Part shown: positions 16,382 to 24,817 of the stretch, piece by piece
How positions within the stretch are numbered: position 1 is the stretch's first letter
Layout of the letters: each line of letters begins with the position of its first letter
Assembly: GCA_015665455.1 (NCBI GenBank)
Contig: JADFAD010000005.1
Location: 62,001-126,000 of the forward strand
Direction of reading: 5' to 3'
Source: Oceanospirillaceae bacterium
GTDB lineage: Bacteria; Pseudomonadota; Gammaproteobacteria; Pseudomonadales; Litoribrevibacteraceae
Length of the DNA: 64,000 nt
Position numbers and translations under genes: made by a program
The notes under the pieces: model-generated
The model's database searches: none
Told to the model about the DNA's origin: nothing
What the model saw: the letters and a program-made list of their open reading frames with translations, nothing else

Positions 16382-17182
16382 ATGGAAAAGATCATTCAAC
16401 TATCACTTGATGCGATACACCACGCAGAAGTAAAGAATCCATCAGTAATACAAGGATTAGGATTTAAGTCTCATATCAAACGCGTTATGACAACCTTAGT
16501 AGCAACGGTATGCTTCGCGTACGGCAGCACAAGTGTTGCTCAGGAAAGTGCATATTGGCCACCAGCGACTGAAACGCTGACAGAAAATGGCTTATCTGTT
16601 CAGCACATCGGTAGCGCAATGCGTCATAACAACAACAAGCCGGTGTATATAGCCAGTTTATATAGCCAAGATGAGTTTCCAAATACAGCGGTACTCTATT
16701 CCAATGATGGGGCAAAAGAACTTCAACTGATCGTCATGGATGAATCAATGAGTTATCGCCGATTTAAGCGCATTTTAAGAAATGATTTTCTTATCACTCT
16801 TAAAGAAGATGAGTTCACTGAGCTTCAACCGAAAATCAATGAATTATTGCTCTCATTGAAATCCGATTATCGCGTCGGTTCTCTCGTCACTATTGCCTAT
16901 GATCCATTACGTGATGCAACAGTCTTACGGTTAGACAGTAAACGTAAAGCGACCATAGACGGTAAAACGCTATTTAATGCCACACTGAAAGCCATGGTAG
17001 GAGATCGAGCACCAAGTCGTTTCTTTAAGGAATCATTACTGGGCAAACGTATGCCAATAATTGATATTTCAATGGAACAAGAAACATTACTTACCCAATA
17101 TATGGATAAGCGTTTAGACAAACAAACACCTTCAGGGTATGAAAAACATGAATGGGTTGTGAATACAGAAGTTGAGCTCTAA
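16382..17182 (+). CDS. exported chalcone-isomerase-like domain protein
   Basis: A 266-residue protein. An unusually long basic N-terminal region precedes a hydrophobic signal segment ending near STSVAQES (about 34-55). An ATG at 16487 would give a standard signal peptide but lacks a ribosome site, while the ATG at 16382 follows GGGGGA. The mature part (about 60-235) resembles the bacterial chalcone isomerase-like fold, with LSVQHIGSAMRHNNNKPVYIASLY near its start and a late SLLGKRMP segment. Bacterial members are usually periplasmic and not true chalcone isomerases; they may bind fatty acids. The gene is isolated. Family call is moderate; function unknown. Confidence 0.65.
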   Translation: MEKIIQLSLDAIHHAEVKNPSVIQGLGFKSHIKRVMTTLVATVCFAYGSTSVAQESAYWPPATETLTENGLSVQHIGSAMRHNNNKPVYIASLYSQDEFPNTAVLYSNDGAKELQLIVMDESMSYRRFKRILRNDFLITLKEDEFTELQPKINELLLSLKSDYRVGSLVTIAYDPLRDATVLRLDSKRKATIDGKTLFNATLKAMVGDRAPSRFFKESLLGKRMPIIDISMEQETLLTQYMDKRLDKQTPSGYEKHEWVVNTEVEL

Positions 17183-17651
17183 ACGGTAACCCTCTTCTTT
17201 AAATAAAGGGTAGGCAGAAAGCCTGACGAAACGCTTCATTTCTGAGGCTTTCACATGGGTTTTCGTTGTCTATTCTTTTTCTTTTCTTACAGCCTCTCCA
17301 ACTCAGCGACTTCTTACAATAGAGCCATTTAGAACAAGGCAAAGCCAATCCTTTCCCTTACTTACCCTTCCACCTCAGCAAGGTAAGTTTCGTGAACTAG
17401 AGGCTTAAGAAATGCCTTCCACGTCGAAGCCTATACACCCATCCATAAGACTTCCCCCGCTATCCCCTTTGATCAATAAGAAATAACTGACAGCGAGCCG
17501 ATTCTACCCAGCCCTACGAGGAAGTGTTCGTATGCGCCGAGCCCTTCTTTAGTTTTAAAAAAGAAAATAATAACCGATAACAAATAACATGAAGCGTCAG
17601 GCATGGACATGAGGCGTCAGGCATGGATCAGACTAAGCCCATGTTCAATCA
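17183..17651. other. intergenic region before the oad operon terminator
   Basis: About 470 bp with no credible ORF longer than 25 codons. It contains weak inverted repeats just after 17182 that might terminate the preceding gene and a 20-bp tandem repeat at 17588-17627. Confidence 0.5.
17588..17627. repeat. 20-bp tandem direct repeat, two copies
   Basis: Two adjacent 20-mers, catgaagcgtcaggcatgga and catgaggcgtcaggcatgga, differing at one base. Non-coding, between the chalcone-isomerase-like gene and the oadB terminator. Confidence 0.8.
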
Positions 17652-17652
17652 G

Positions 17653-17699
17653 ACAAAAAAAAGCCACGTACTACCTAATAAAAGATAGCCGTGGCTTTT
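17653..17699 (-). terminator. rho-independent terminator of the oadGAB operon
   Basis: A 10-bp stem (aaaagccacg / cgtggctttt) with a 21-nt loop. A run of eight A on the plus strand gives a strong U tract for minus-strand transcripts ending 26 bp after the oadB stop. Confidence 0.85.
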
Positions 17700-17725
17700 C
17701 AATCAAGTGTCTACTGACTAAGGCA

Positions 17726-19027
17726 TTAGCCTAGATAGTTCAGCATTACACCTGCTGCTACCGCAGAACCGATTACACCAGCAACGTTTGGTCCCATTGC
17801 GTGCATAAGCAAAAAGTTTTGCTTATTCGCTTCAAGACCTACTTTGTTGGATACACGGGCAGCCATAGGAACCGCTGATACACCTGCTGAACCAATCAAT
17901 GGATTCACAGGCGTCTTAACAAACTTATTCATGATCTTAGCCATGATAACACCAGCAGCAGTACCGATACCGAATGCAACGATACCCAGCGCCATAATGC
18001 CTAATGTTTCTGTTGCCAAGAACTTATCAGCTACAAGCTTAGAGCCAACCGATAGACCAAGGAAGATAGTAACAACGTTAATTAATGCGTTTTGAGCTGT
18101 ATCACTCAGACGATCAACCACGCCACATTCTTTCATCAGGTTACCGAAACAGAACATACCAAGTAGTGGTGCTGCATCAGGAAGCAATAGAGCCACAAGA
18201 ACTAGAACGATGATCGGGAATACGATCTTCTCAGTCTTAGTTACATGGCGAGCCTGAGTCATCTGAATCGCACGTTCTTTCTCAGTTGTTAATGCTCTCA
18301 TAATTGGCGGCTGAATCATTGGAACCAATGCCATATATGAGTATGCAGCTACTGCAATCGCACCAAGGAACTCAGGCGCTAGCTTAGACGCTACGAAGAT
18401 AGATGTTGGGCCATCAGCACCACCAATAATACCAATCGCTGCCGCCTGTTCTACAGTGAACTCCATGATACCCAGCTCAGTCATACCTACCGCACCAAAT
18501 ACAGTTGCGAAGATACCAAACTGTGCTGCTGCACCTAGAAGAAGCGTCTTAGGGTTTGACAACAACGGACCGAAGTCAGTCATTGCACCAACACCCATGA
18601 AGATCAACAGCGGAGCAATGGTTGAACCAATCGCTACATTGTAGAACTGATACAACATACCATGGCCATAGCCCGCATCCTGAGCGATGTTCATCGCTAC
18701 CGTCTGAGTCGCCGCTGGCGCTTCATCGTAAGCAACAAGAATAGCCTTGTAACCCGCATCACCCGCAACACCTAAAACTTGCCCAATCTGATTAGCAAGC
18801 TCTGGCGTGCCCACGTGCAACGCTTGTTCAAGCGCATGATAAGCCAAACCAGCTTCAGGAATATTCGCGAGAATACCGCCCATACCGATTGGTACCAGCA
18901 ACAAAGGCTCGAAGCCTTTTACGATTGCAAGGTACAACAAGCCCAAGCAGACCACGATCATAGAGAACTGGCCGATATCGATGTTGTACATCCCGGAGGA
19001 GTACCAAAGATTTAATACGTTTTCCAT
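17726..19027 (-). CDS. oadB: oxaloacetate decarboxylase beta subunit (Na+ pump)
   Basis: Integral membrane subunit that couples decarboxylation of carboxybiotin to Na+ export. The 433 residues begin with the family pattern ([12 protein letters not shown], later [24 protein letters not shown]) and contain about nine to eleven hydrophobic segments. The conserved Asp of [18 protein letters not shown], required for Na+ transport in characterised homologues, is present. It is the last gene of oadG-oadA-oadB, 14 bp after oadA, and is followed by a strong terminator. Together with gltS this points to a Na+-based membrane economy. Confidence 0.97.
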   Translation of the reverse strand: MENVLNLWYSSGMYNIDIGQFSMIVVCLGLLYLAIVKGFEPLLLVPIGMGGILANIPEAGLAYHALEQALHVGTPELANQIGQVLGVAGDAGYKAILVAYDEAPAATQTVAMNIAQDAGYGHGMLYQFYNVAIGSTIAPLLIFMGVGAMTDFGPLLSNPKTLLLGAAAQFGIFATVFGAVGMTELGIMEFTVEQAAAIGIIGGADGPTSIFVASKLAPEFLGAIAVAAYSYMALVPMIQPPIMRALTTEKERAIQMTQARHVTKTEKIVFPIIVLVLVALLLPDAAPLLGMFCFGNLMKECGVVDRLSDTAQNALINVVTIFLGLSVGSKLVADKFLATETLGIMALGIVAFGIGTAAGVIMAKIMNKFVKTPVNPLIGSAGVSAVPMAARVSNKVGLEANKQNFLLMHAMGPNVAGVIGSAVAAGVMLNYLG

Positions 19028-19041
19028 TAAGTCAGCCCCTA

Positions 19042-20820
19042 TTAACCGAGAGTTAGAAGAGTATCGCCAACTTTAACAGCGTCGCCTTCTTTCACAGAGA
19101 TAGCACCAACTACGCCTGCTTTCGCAGCACTTACTTCGGTTTCCATCTTCATTGCTTCAAGAATCATCAGCGTTTGGCCTTCTTCAACCTGCTGACCTGG
19201 AGTAACAAGTACTTTCCAGATGTTACCAGCAAGAGGCGCCGCAACTGGATCACCGCCACCTACTGGAGCTGCTGCTGGAGCACCGCCTGCTGCTGGAGCT
19301 GAACCGCCGAATGATAATGGAGCACCATTAACTGGAGCCAAATCAGTAACGTCACCGCCTTCGTCAACTTTAACAACGTATTCATTGCCATCGACGCTTA
19401 CAGTATACGTATCTTCATCTAAGCCTTTTGGTGCTGGCTCAAATGCGTCTGGGTTACCACGATTTTCCAAGAACTTTGGAGCAATCTGTGGGAACAAGGC
19501 ATAAGTCAAAGCATCATCAATCTTGTCTTCAGACAATTTGATGCCCTTCTCAGCAGCCAACTTATCTACGTCAGCGACAATCTTATCCATTTCATTTTCG
19601 ATAAGATCAGCTGGACGACAAGTTATTACGTCTGCACCGTCAAGAACGCGTGCTTGAAGTTCAGCATTGTAAGGCGCAGGCGCTGCACCGTATTCGCCTT
19701 TCAAGATGCCTTGAGTTTCTTTTGAAATTGACTTGTAACGTTCGCCCGTCAATACGTTAAGTACAGCCTGTGTACCTACGATTTGAGACGTTGGAGTTAC
19801 TAGAGGAATATGACCAAGATCTTCACGTACACGTGGGATCTCTTTTAATACTTCATCGAACTTGTCTGCTGCACCTTGCTCTTTCAACTGGCCTTCCATG
19901 TTCGTTAACATGCCACCAGGAACTTGAGCAACTAGGATACGAGAGTCCGTACCACGTAGAGCACCTTCAAACTTCGCATACTTCTTACGAACATTACGGA
20001 AATACGCCGCAATTTCTTCAAGAAGCTGAAGATTAAGACCTGTATCACGATCAGTCCCCTGTAGGGCTGCTACAACCGTTTCCGTTGCAGAGTGACCGTA
20101 GGTCATAGACATTGAAGAGATCGCCGTGTCAACACGGTCAACGCCCGCTTCAATTGCCTTAAGAATAGACATATCAGACAAACCAGCCGTTGCATGGCAG
20201 TGAAGTTGAACTTCAAGGTCTGTTTCTGTTTTAAGACGAGTAACAAGATCGAACACTTCGTATGGGTTAATGATACCAGCCATATCTTTAATGGCGATGG
20301 AATCAGCACCTAAGTCTTCAATTTGTTTAGCCAAAGACAACCAAGCGTCCATGTTATGAACAGGACTTGTTGTGTATGACAAAGTACCTTGTGCGTGCTT
20401 TCCGTTAGCCTTAACTGCTTTAATTGCAGTTTCAAGGTTGCGAGGATCATTCATCGCATCAAATACACGGAAAACATCAACACCGTTTGTAGCTGCACGC
20501 TCAACAAACTTCTCAACTACATCGTCTGCGTAGTGACGGTAACCTAGCAAGTTCTGGCCACGTAAAAGCATCTGATGCTTTGTATTTGGCATTGCTTTCT
20601 TAAATTCACGGATACGATCCCAAGGGTCTTCACCTAAGAAACGAATGCATGAATCAAATGTTGCTCCACCCCAAGATTCTAGAGACCAGTAACCAACTTG
20701 GTCCAGCTTCTCAGCGATTGGTAGCATATCGTCGATACGCATACGCGTTGCAAATAATGATTGGTGCGCATCTCTTAGTACTACGTCAGTAATGCCTAGA
20801 GGTTTTTTATTCTCGGTCAT
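19042..20820 (-). CDS. oadA: oxaloacetate decarboxylase alpha subunit (biotin carboxyltransferase)
   Basis: Cytoplasmic subunit that moves the carboxyl group of oxaloacetate onto biotin, releasing pyruvate. The N-terminal carboxyltransferase TIM barrel (about 5-300) shows [14 protein letters not shown], the catalytic-lysine segment AIKDMAG and the metal ligands in QLHCHAT. A conserved middle domain follows. A Pro/Ala/Gly-rich hinge (about 505-525) leads to the biotinyl domain with the modified lysine K558 in EAMKMETE. The 592-residue length is normal. It lies 55 bp after oadG and 14 bp before oadB. The pathway could run from citrate or malate, but no lyase gene is in the window. Confidence 0.97.
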   Translation of the reverse strand: MTENKKPLGITDVVLRDAHQSLFATRMRIDDMLPIAEKLDQVGYWSLESWGGATFDSCIRFLGEDPWDRIREFKKAMPNTKHQMLLRGQNLLGYRHYADDVVEKFVERAATNGVDVFRVFDAMNDPRNLETAIKAVKANGKHAQGTLSYTTSPVHNMDAWLSLAKQIEDLGADSIAIKDMAGIINPYEVFDLVTRLKTETDLEVQLHCHATAGLSDMSILKAIEAGVDRVDTAISSMSMTYGHSATETVVAALQGTDRDTGLNLQLLEEIAAYFRNVRKKYAKFEGALRGTDSRILVAQVPGGMLTNMEGQLKEQGAADKFDEVLKEIPRVREDLGHIPLVTPTSQIVGTQAVLNVLTGERYKSISKETQGILKGEYGAAPAPYNAELQARVLDGADVITCRPADLIENEMDKIVADVDKLAAEKGIKLSEDKIDDALTYALFPQIAPKFLENRGNPDAFEPAPKGLDEDTYTVSVDGNEYVVKVDEGGDVTDLAPVNGAPLSFGGSAPAAGGAPAAAPVGGGDPVAAPLAGNIWKVLVTPGQQVEEGQTLMILEAMKMETEVSAAKAGVVGAISVKEGDAVKVGDTLLTLG

Positions 20821-20875
20821 GGGTATATGGCCTTTCCTAAAACGTTCGATTAAACGTGCTTAACAAATTCATTCA

Positions 20876-21121
20876 CTACTTTTGGCGTGAACGATGTTCC
20901 TGAACAGCAGCTTTGAGCACTGCCAACAATTTTGGATCCACTCCATTTCCTGTTTGTGCAGGAGCTACAGGAGCAGGTGTAACTGGCTCTGGTTCAGGGA
21001 AAAATTTAACAACTACTTTGGACATCGCAGTTGTAGCAAAAATGAGAACCACTAGAAATGAGAAAACAAATCCCATACCTAGCATCATTAGCGTTACGCC
21101 TTCACTCATTAATTCGGACAT
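20876..21121 (-). CDS. oadG: oxaloacetate decarboxylase gamma subunit
   Basis: Small membrane anchor that holds the alpha subunit to the beta subunit and carries a zinc site in homologues. The 81 residues have one transmembrane helix (about 8-35) and a Pro/Ala-rich linker (EPEPVTPAPVAPAQ). The basic tail differs from the classic His-containing tail, with a single H in VQEHRSRQK. It is the first gene of the operon, immediately upstream of oadA, which supports the call despite its small size. Confidence 0.9.
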   Translation of the reverse strand: MSELMSEGVTLMMLGMGFVFSFLVVLIFATTAMSKVVVKFFPEPEPVTPAPVAPAQTGNGVDPKLLAVLKAAVQEHRSRQK

Positions 21122-21426
21122 GCGGTCTCCTTATTGGTAACCGTAGTTCAGTCCCATAAATCGGTTAGATTCAGGGCTCCCTCTGTATGACTTTGTGAAT
21201 CATACGTTTCATGTATTGCTAGTAACTACTTACCATTTATCTGAGATAACTGAATTAATCTGCATGAATAATAGGCAACACAGGTAGCAAACCGGCAATA
21301 CTTTACCCAGTAAAGTTTTTTTACGCAATATTGACAAGATAAATAGATAGCTACAAAAGACAAAAAACACGTGAGAATTGCACTATTTTCGCTAAAATGT
21401 GCACTTTTTTGAACCAACGAGTAAAT
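21122..21426. other. intergenic region between divergent oadG and dusC
   Basis: About 305 bp, no credible gene. A TTGACA-like hexamer lies near 21331 on the dusC strand but no matching -10 at standard spacing is evident. Confidence 0.45.
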
Positions 21427-22380
21427 ATGAGAATATCACTTGCCCCAATGGAAGGCGTTTTAGACGCACCATTAAGAGAAATACTGACTCGTTTAGGTCA
21501 TTATGATCTCTGTGTATCAGAGTTCATTCGAATCAGCGATCAAGGCCTTCCAAGTAAGGTATTTTATCGACTTTGTCCTGAACTTCGCCGTAACGGACAA
21601 ACCTCTTCTGGCACACCGGTGAGAGTCCAATTATTGGGAAATAATCCTGAAACACTTTCAATCAGTGCAAAAAAAGCGGTGGCGCTAGGCTCACCTGGCA
21701 TCGATTTGAATTTTGGGTGCCCTGCGAAAACAGTTAACAAAAATAAAGGCGGCGCTATTCTCCTAAAAGAACCTAACAGCATTTACAGCATCATTAATAC
21801 TGTGCGTAAAGCAGTACCCGAAGAATTTCCTGTCACTGCAAAAATGCGATTGGGATTCGATACCGATGAAAACGCCCTTGAAATAGCCAAAGGCATTCAA
21901 AGCGCTGGGGCAGATGAATTGGTCATTCACGCGAGAACCAAAGTCCAAGGCTATAAACCTCCCGCTCACTGGCATTTACTGGCTGAAATAAAAGAAACCT
22001 TATCCATACCTGTAATTGCAAATGGCGAGGTTTGGACACTTAAAGATTATAATGCCTGTCGTGAAGCCAGCCAGTGCAGCGACATTATGATTGGACGCGG
22101 GGCCATTGCAGCACCATTCCTTATCGAAGAAATCAGATCTTCACTTCAAGGAACAGTCCCCCCTATACGAACATGGGAAAAAGACACCAAACCATTACTG
22201 GCCGAATATTACGATGCTTGTATGCCTGATGGCACCCCTAAACAGGAAGCGTATTTGGTTGGGCGAGTAAAACAATGGCTGAATATGATGAGCTGGCAAA
22301 ACCCAGAAGCAAAAATAGAATTTGCAGAAGTTAAACGCTTAAGAAAAAAATCTGAAATATTTAACGCGTTGCAGTTATAG
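21427..22380 (+). CDS. dusC: tRNA-dihydrouridine(16) synthase DusC
   Basis: FMN-dependent enzyme that reduces uridine to dihydrouridine at position 16 in the tRNA D-loop. The 317-residue TIM-barrel protein starts MRISLAPMEGVLDAPLRE. It has the catalytic cysteine C98 in DLNFGCPAKTVNKNKGGA and FMN-binding segments VIHARTK and IANGEVW. The short N-terminus, without the longer leader of DusA/DusB, and the overall pattern favour the DusC subgroup. The ATG at 21427 is chosen because the conserved N-terminus begins there; an ATG at 21397 would add ten unconserved residues. Single-gene unit, followed by the convergent tRNA cluster. Confidence 0.93.
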   Translation: MRISLAPMEGVLDAPLREILTRLGHYDLCVSEFIRISDQGLPSKVFYRLCPELRRNGQTSSGTPVRVQLLGNNPETLSISAKKAVALGSPGIDLNFGCPAKTVNKNKGGAILLKEPNSIYSIINTVRKAVPEEFPVTAKMRLGFDTDENALEIAKGIQSAGADELVIHARTKVQGYKPPAHWHLLAEIKETLSIPVIANGEVWTLKDYNACREASQCSDIMIGRGAIAAPFLIEEIRSSLQGTVPPIRTWEKDTKPLLAEYYDACMPDGTPKQEAYLVGRVKQWLNMMSWQNPEAKIEFAEVKRLRKKSEIFNALQL

Positions 22381-22464
22381 CGCGCGTTAGGTAATTACTA
22401 ACTTCATCACAAAGAAATATAAAGAATAGATAGTTAAAAAAGAAGAGATAATACTAAAGAGAAA

Positions 22465-22541
22465 TGGTACACCCGAGAGGAGTCGAACCTCTAACCGCTC
22501 GGTTCGTAGCCGAGTACTCTATCCAATTGAGCTACGGGTGC
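22465..22541 (-). tRNA. tRNA-Arg (ACG)
   Basis: A 77-nt cloverleaf on the minus strand: acceptor GCACCCG/CGGGTGT, anticodon loop CTACGAA (anticodon ACG, wobble A normally edited to inosine), T-loop TTCGACT, encoded CCA. Identical to the next two copies. Confidence 0.97.
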
Positions 22542-22584
22542 ATCTAAAGGCAAAAGCCTAAGTTCAAAACTATGAAGGTATAAA

Positions 22585-22661
22585 TGGTACACCCGAGAGG
22601 AGTCGAACCTCTAACCGCTCGGTTCGTAGCCGAGTACTCTATCCAATTGAGCTACGGGTGC
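22585..22661 (-). tRNA. tRNA-Arg (ACG), second copy
   Basis: Same 77-nt sequence as the copy at 22465-22541, with anticodon ACG and encoded CCA. It is separated from its neighbours by 43 and 81 nt. Confidence 0.97.
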
Positions 22662-22742
22662 AAATTCGGAATCCTTCCGAGACACTACATTTTAATCTAA
22701 CCCTATAGGTTATTCGTTAACATTTCACAGTAGAAGATGAAA

Positions 22743-22819
22743 TGGTACACCCGAGAGGAGTCGAACCTCTAACCGCTCGGTTCGTAGCCGAGTACTCTAT
22801 CCAATTGAGCTACGGGTGC
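22743..22819 (-). tRNA. tRNA-Arg (ACG), third copy
   Basis: Same 77-nt sequence again. It is the first tRNA-Arg after tRNA-Ser in the direction of transcription. Confidence 0.97.
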
Positions 22820-22882
22820 ATAACGCGGCCGGTATGTCTCTGAAATAAATCCAAAAAGTATTTATTTCGTTCCGGCATAAAA

Positions 22883-22972
22883 TGGCGGAGAGAGAGGGAT
22901 TCGAACCCTCGATAGGGGTAAACCTATACGCCCTTAGCAGGGGCGCGCCTTCAGCCACTCGGCCATCTCTCC
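22883..22972 (-). tRNA. tRNA-Ser (GCT)
   Basis: A 90-nt type II tRNA with a long variable arm on the minus strand: acceptor GGAGAGA, anticodon loop CTGCTAA (anticodon GCT, reads AGC/AGU), T-loop TTCGAAT, encoded CCA. The csrA-tRNA-Ser-tRNA-Arg order is the same as csrA-serV-argVYZQ in E. coli. Confidence 0.97.
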
Positions 22973-23042
22973 AAAACACGGGCTGCATATTACCATGAAA
23001 AAAATAAAAGAAAAGGCCAAATATTAAAAAAATGTAAGTTTT

Positions 23043-23228
23043 TTAAGAATTTGCGTCTTGTTCTTTTTCTTTTTGGATACGCTGATAGATTTCTTCACGG
23101 TGAACAGCTACTTCTTTGGGTGCATTTACACCAATTCTCACTTGATTACCTTTTACACCAAGCACGGTAACAGTGACATCATCCCCAATCATTAGAGTTT
23201 CACCTACGCGGCGAGTCAAAATAAGCAT
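23043..23228 (-). CDS. csrA: carbon storage regulator CsrA
   Basis: RNA-binding post-transcriptional regulator that dimerises and binds GGA motifs in mRNA leaders, controlling carbon flux, motility and biofilm. The 61 residues begin [18 protein letters not shown]. They include the RNA-contact residue R44 in the conserved VAVHREEIY segment. The ATG at 23228 has a strong AAGGAG site; a longer frame upstream is not conserved. It lies between lysC and the tRNA genes. The leader carries two ACAAGGA motifs that suggest autorepression. Confidence 0.97.
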   Translation of the reverse strand: MLILTRRVGETLMIGDDVTVTVLGVKGNQVRIGVNAPKEVAVHREEIYQRIQKEKEQDANS

Positions 23229-23235
23229 ATATTTC

Positions 23236-23255
23236 TCCTTGTTATAATTCCTTGT
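23236..23255 (-). promoter_or_regulatory. two CsrA-type ACAAGGA motifs in the csrA leader
   Basis: Read on the minus strand the leader contains ACAAGGA twice (23249-23255 and 23236-23242), the second overlapping the Shine-Dalgarno. The CsrA consensus core is ACANGGA. Two sites with one on the ribosome site is the arrangement expected for translational autorepression. Motifs are seen; function is inferred. Confidence 0.6.
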
Positions 23256-23325
23256 CCACTGACATGACATTAGGTCACGTCTAGCAGCGTCTGTAACGAA
23301 CCAACTTGAGCATTTGGCACAAACA

Positions 23326-23428
23326 GTATCTTCCGTCTATGAACTTCCCCTGTGGGTTATCACTTACTTTCAGTAAGCTAACTTCTTACCCACTAGTAAG
23401 CAAGTATTGACCATAGACAGAAGAATAC
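23326..23428 (-). ncRNA. structured RNA element between lysC and csrA (candidate)
   Basis: A long outer stem pairs 23326-23341 with 23412-23428 (16 bp, one bulge). Its only imperfect pair becomes G-U on the minus strand. Inside are two small hairpins, each with cttac/gtaag arms (23363-23377 and 23385-23400), giving a possible three-way junction. It follows the lysC stop codon by 50 nt and precedes csrA. It could be a 3'UTR/terminator element, a processed sRNA or part of a csrA leader. No U tract is present. Confidence 0.4.
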
Positions 23429-23478
23429 AAAATTAAATTGTTTCTGAAACCAATTTATAGAGTTTCATGAGGAACAAC

Positions 23479-24708
23479 TTAATCTTCTGAAGCTAAATCA
23501 AAAGCGCTATGCAAGCTACGAACAGCCAGCTCTAGATACTTCTCATCAATAACAACGGACACTTTAATTTCTGACGTAGAGATCATCTGTATATTGATAT
23601 TTTCTTTCGCCAATACACGGAACATTGTACTTGCAACACCTGCGTGAGAACGCATGCCTACACCAACAATAGAAACCTTAGCAATTTTGTTATCACCAAC
23701 AACTTCACGTGCTTTCAAGTCAGTACAAATCTGATTTAAGATTTCTTCTGCCTTATCGTATTCATTTCGATGCACAGTAAAGGTAAAGTCAGTTGTACCG
23801 TCTTGACCTATATTCTGAACAATCATGTCAACTTCAACATTTTGATCGCCTACCGGCCCCAAAATCTTAGAAGCAACACCAGGGATGTCTGGCACGCCCA
23901 CTAAAGTCAGCTTTGCCTCATCACGGTTAAACGCAATACCGGAGATCAGTGGTTGTTCCATTGAATCATCTTCCTCATTATCAATCGTTATAAGAGTACC
24001 AGGGCCTTCTTTAAAGCTTGAAAGTACTCGTAATGGCACCTTATATTTCCCAGCAAACTCAACAGAACGAATCTGAAGAATTTTGGAACCAAGACTGGCC
24101 ATTTCTAACATTTCTTCGAATGTAATTTTTTCCAAGCGGCGAGCATCCTCAACCACTCGAGGGTCTGTTGTGTAAACACCATCAACATCGGTATAAATTT
24201 GACACTCATCAGCATCAAGTGCTGCGGCAAGTGCAACACCCGTTGTGTCTGAACCACCACGGCCCAACGTTGTAATGTTGCCATCAGAGTCCACACCTTG
24301 AAAGCCAGCAACAACCACAACACGACCTGCATCCAGATCACGTTTCATGTTGCAGCCATCAATGCTTTGTATTCTTGCTTTACCGTGCGAGTCATCCGTT
24401 AATATTTTAACCTGACCGCCCGTATAAGAACGAGCATCGCAACCGCGTGTTTTCAACGCCATGGATAGCAAAGCAATGGTTACTTGCTCACCCGTTGAAA
24501 CTAATACATCAAGTTCGCGCGCGTCAGGACGCTCCATAACATCGGATGCTAAACCCAACAAACGGTTGGTTTCACCGCTCATTGCCGATACAACAACAAC
24601 GATATCATGGCCATCTTCACGAAACTTCATGACCTTTTCCGCAACAGCTTCGATTCTTTCAACAGTACCTACGGATGTACCGCCATATTTCTGAACTATT
24701 AATGCCAT
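23479..24708 (-). CDS. lysC: aspartate kinase
   Basis: First enzyme of the aspartate pathway, phosphorylating aspartate towards lysine, threonine, methionine and isoleucine. The 409 residues start MALIVQKYGGTSVG (kinase signature K-x-G-G-T-S). An amino acid kinase domain (about 1-245) is followed by two ACT regulatory domains (about 265-405) containing VPDIPGVASKI and VGVGMRSHAGVAS. The single-domain form without homoserine dehydrogenase is as in pseudomonads. ATG 24708 gives the conserved N-terminus; the frame extends to a GTG at 24756 without support. It lies between alaS and csrA. Confidence 0.96.
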   Translation of the reverse strand: MALIVQKYGGTSVGTVERIEAVAEKVMKFREDGHDIVVVVSAMSGETNRLLGLASDVMERPDARELDVLVSTGEQVTIALLSMALKTRGCDARSYTGGQVKILTDDSHGKARIQSIDGCNMKRDLDAGRVVVVAGFQGVDSDGNITTLGRGGSDTTGVALAAALDADECQIYTDVDGVYTTDPRVVEDARRLEKITFEEMLEMASLGSKILQIRSVEFAGKYKVPLRVLSSFKEGPGTLITIDNEEDDSMEQPLISGIAFNRDEAKLTLVGVPDIPGVASKILGPVGDQNVEVDMIVQNIGQDGTTDFTFTVHRNEYDKAEEILNQICTDLKAREVVGDNKIAKVSIVGVGMRSHAGVASTMFRVLAKENINIQMISTSEIKVSVVIDEKYLELAVRSLHSAFDLASED

Positions 24709-24733
24709 ATCTGATGATCTGTCTTGACAAAGA

Positions 24734-24766
24734 AACGGGCGCCCATTAAACACCAAGACGCCCGAA
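24734..24766 (-). terminator. weak terminator-like hairpin between alaS and lysC
   Basis: Arms cgggcg (24736-24741) and cgcccg (24759-24764) with a 17-nt loop. The minus strand continues TTTCTTTG. It may reduce readthrough from alaS into lysC. Confidence 0.4.
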
Positions 24767-24817
24767 AATTAAATAACAAGATAAAAGGGGTTATTCCAAC
24801 GCCTTTACCGCCCTAAA

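Noticed and set aside
17588-17627. Tandem 20-mers as a CRISPR array or iteron cluster
   Set aside because: Only two directly adjacent copies without spacers, and no cas or replication gene nearby.
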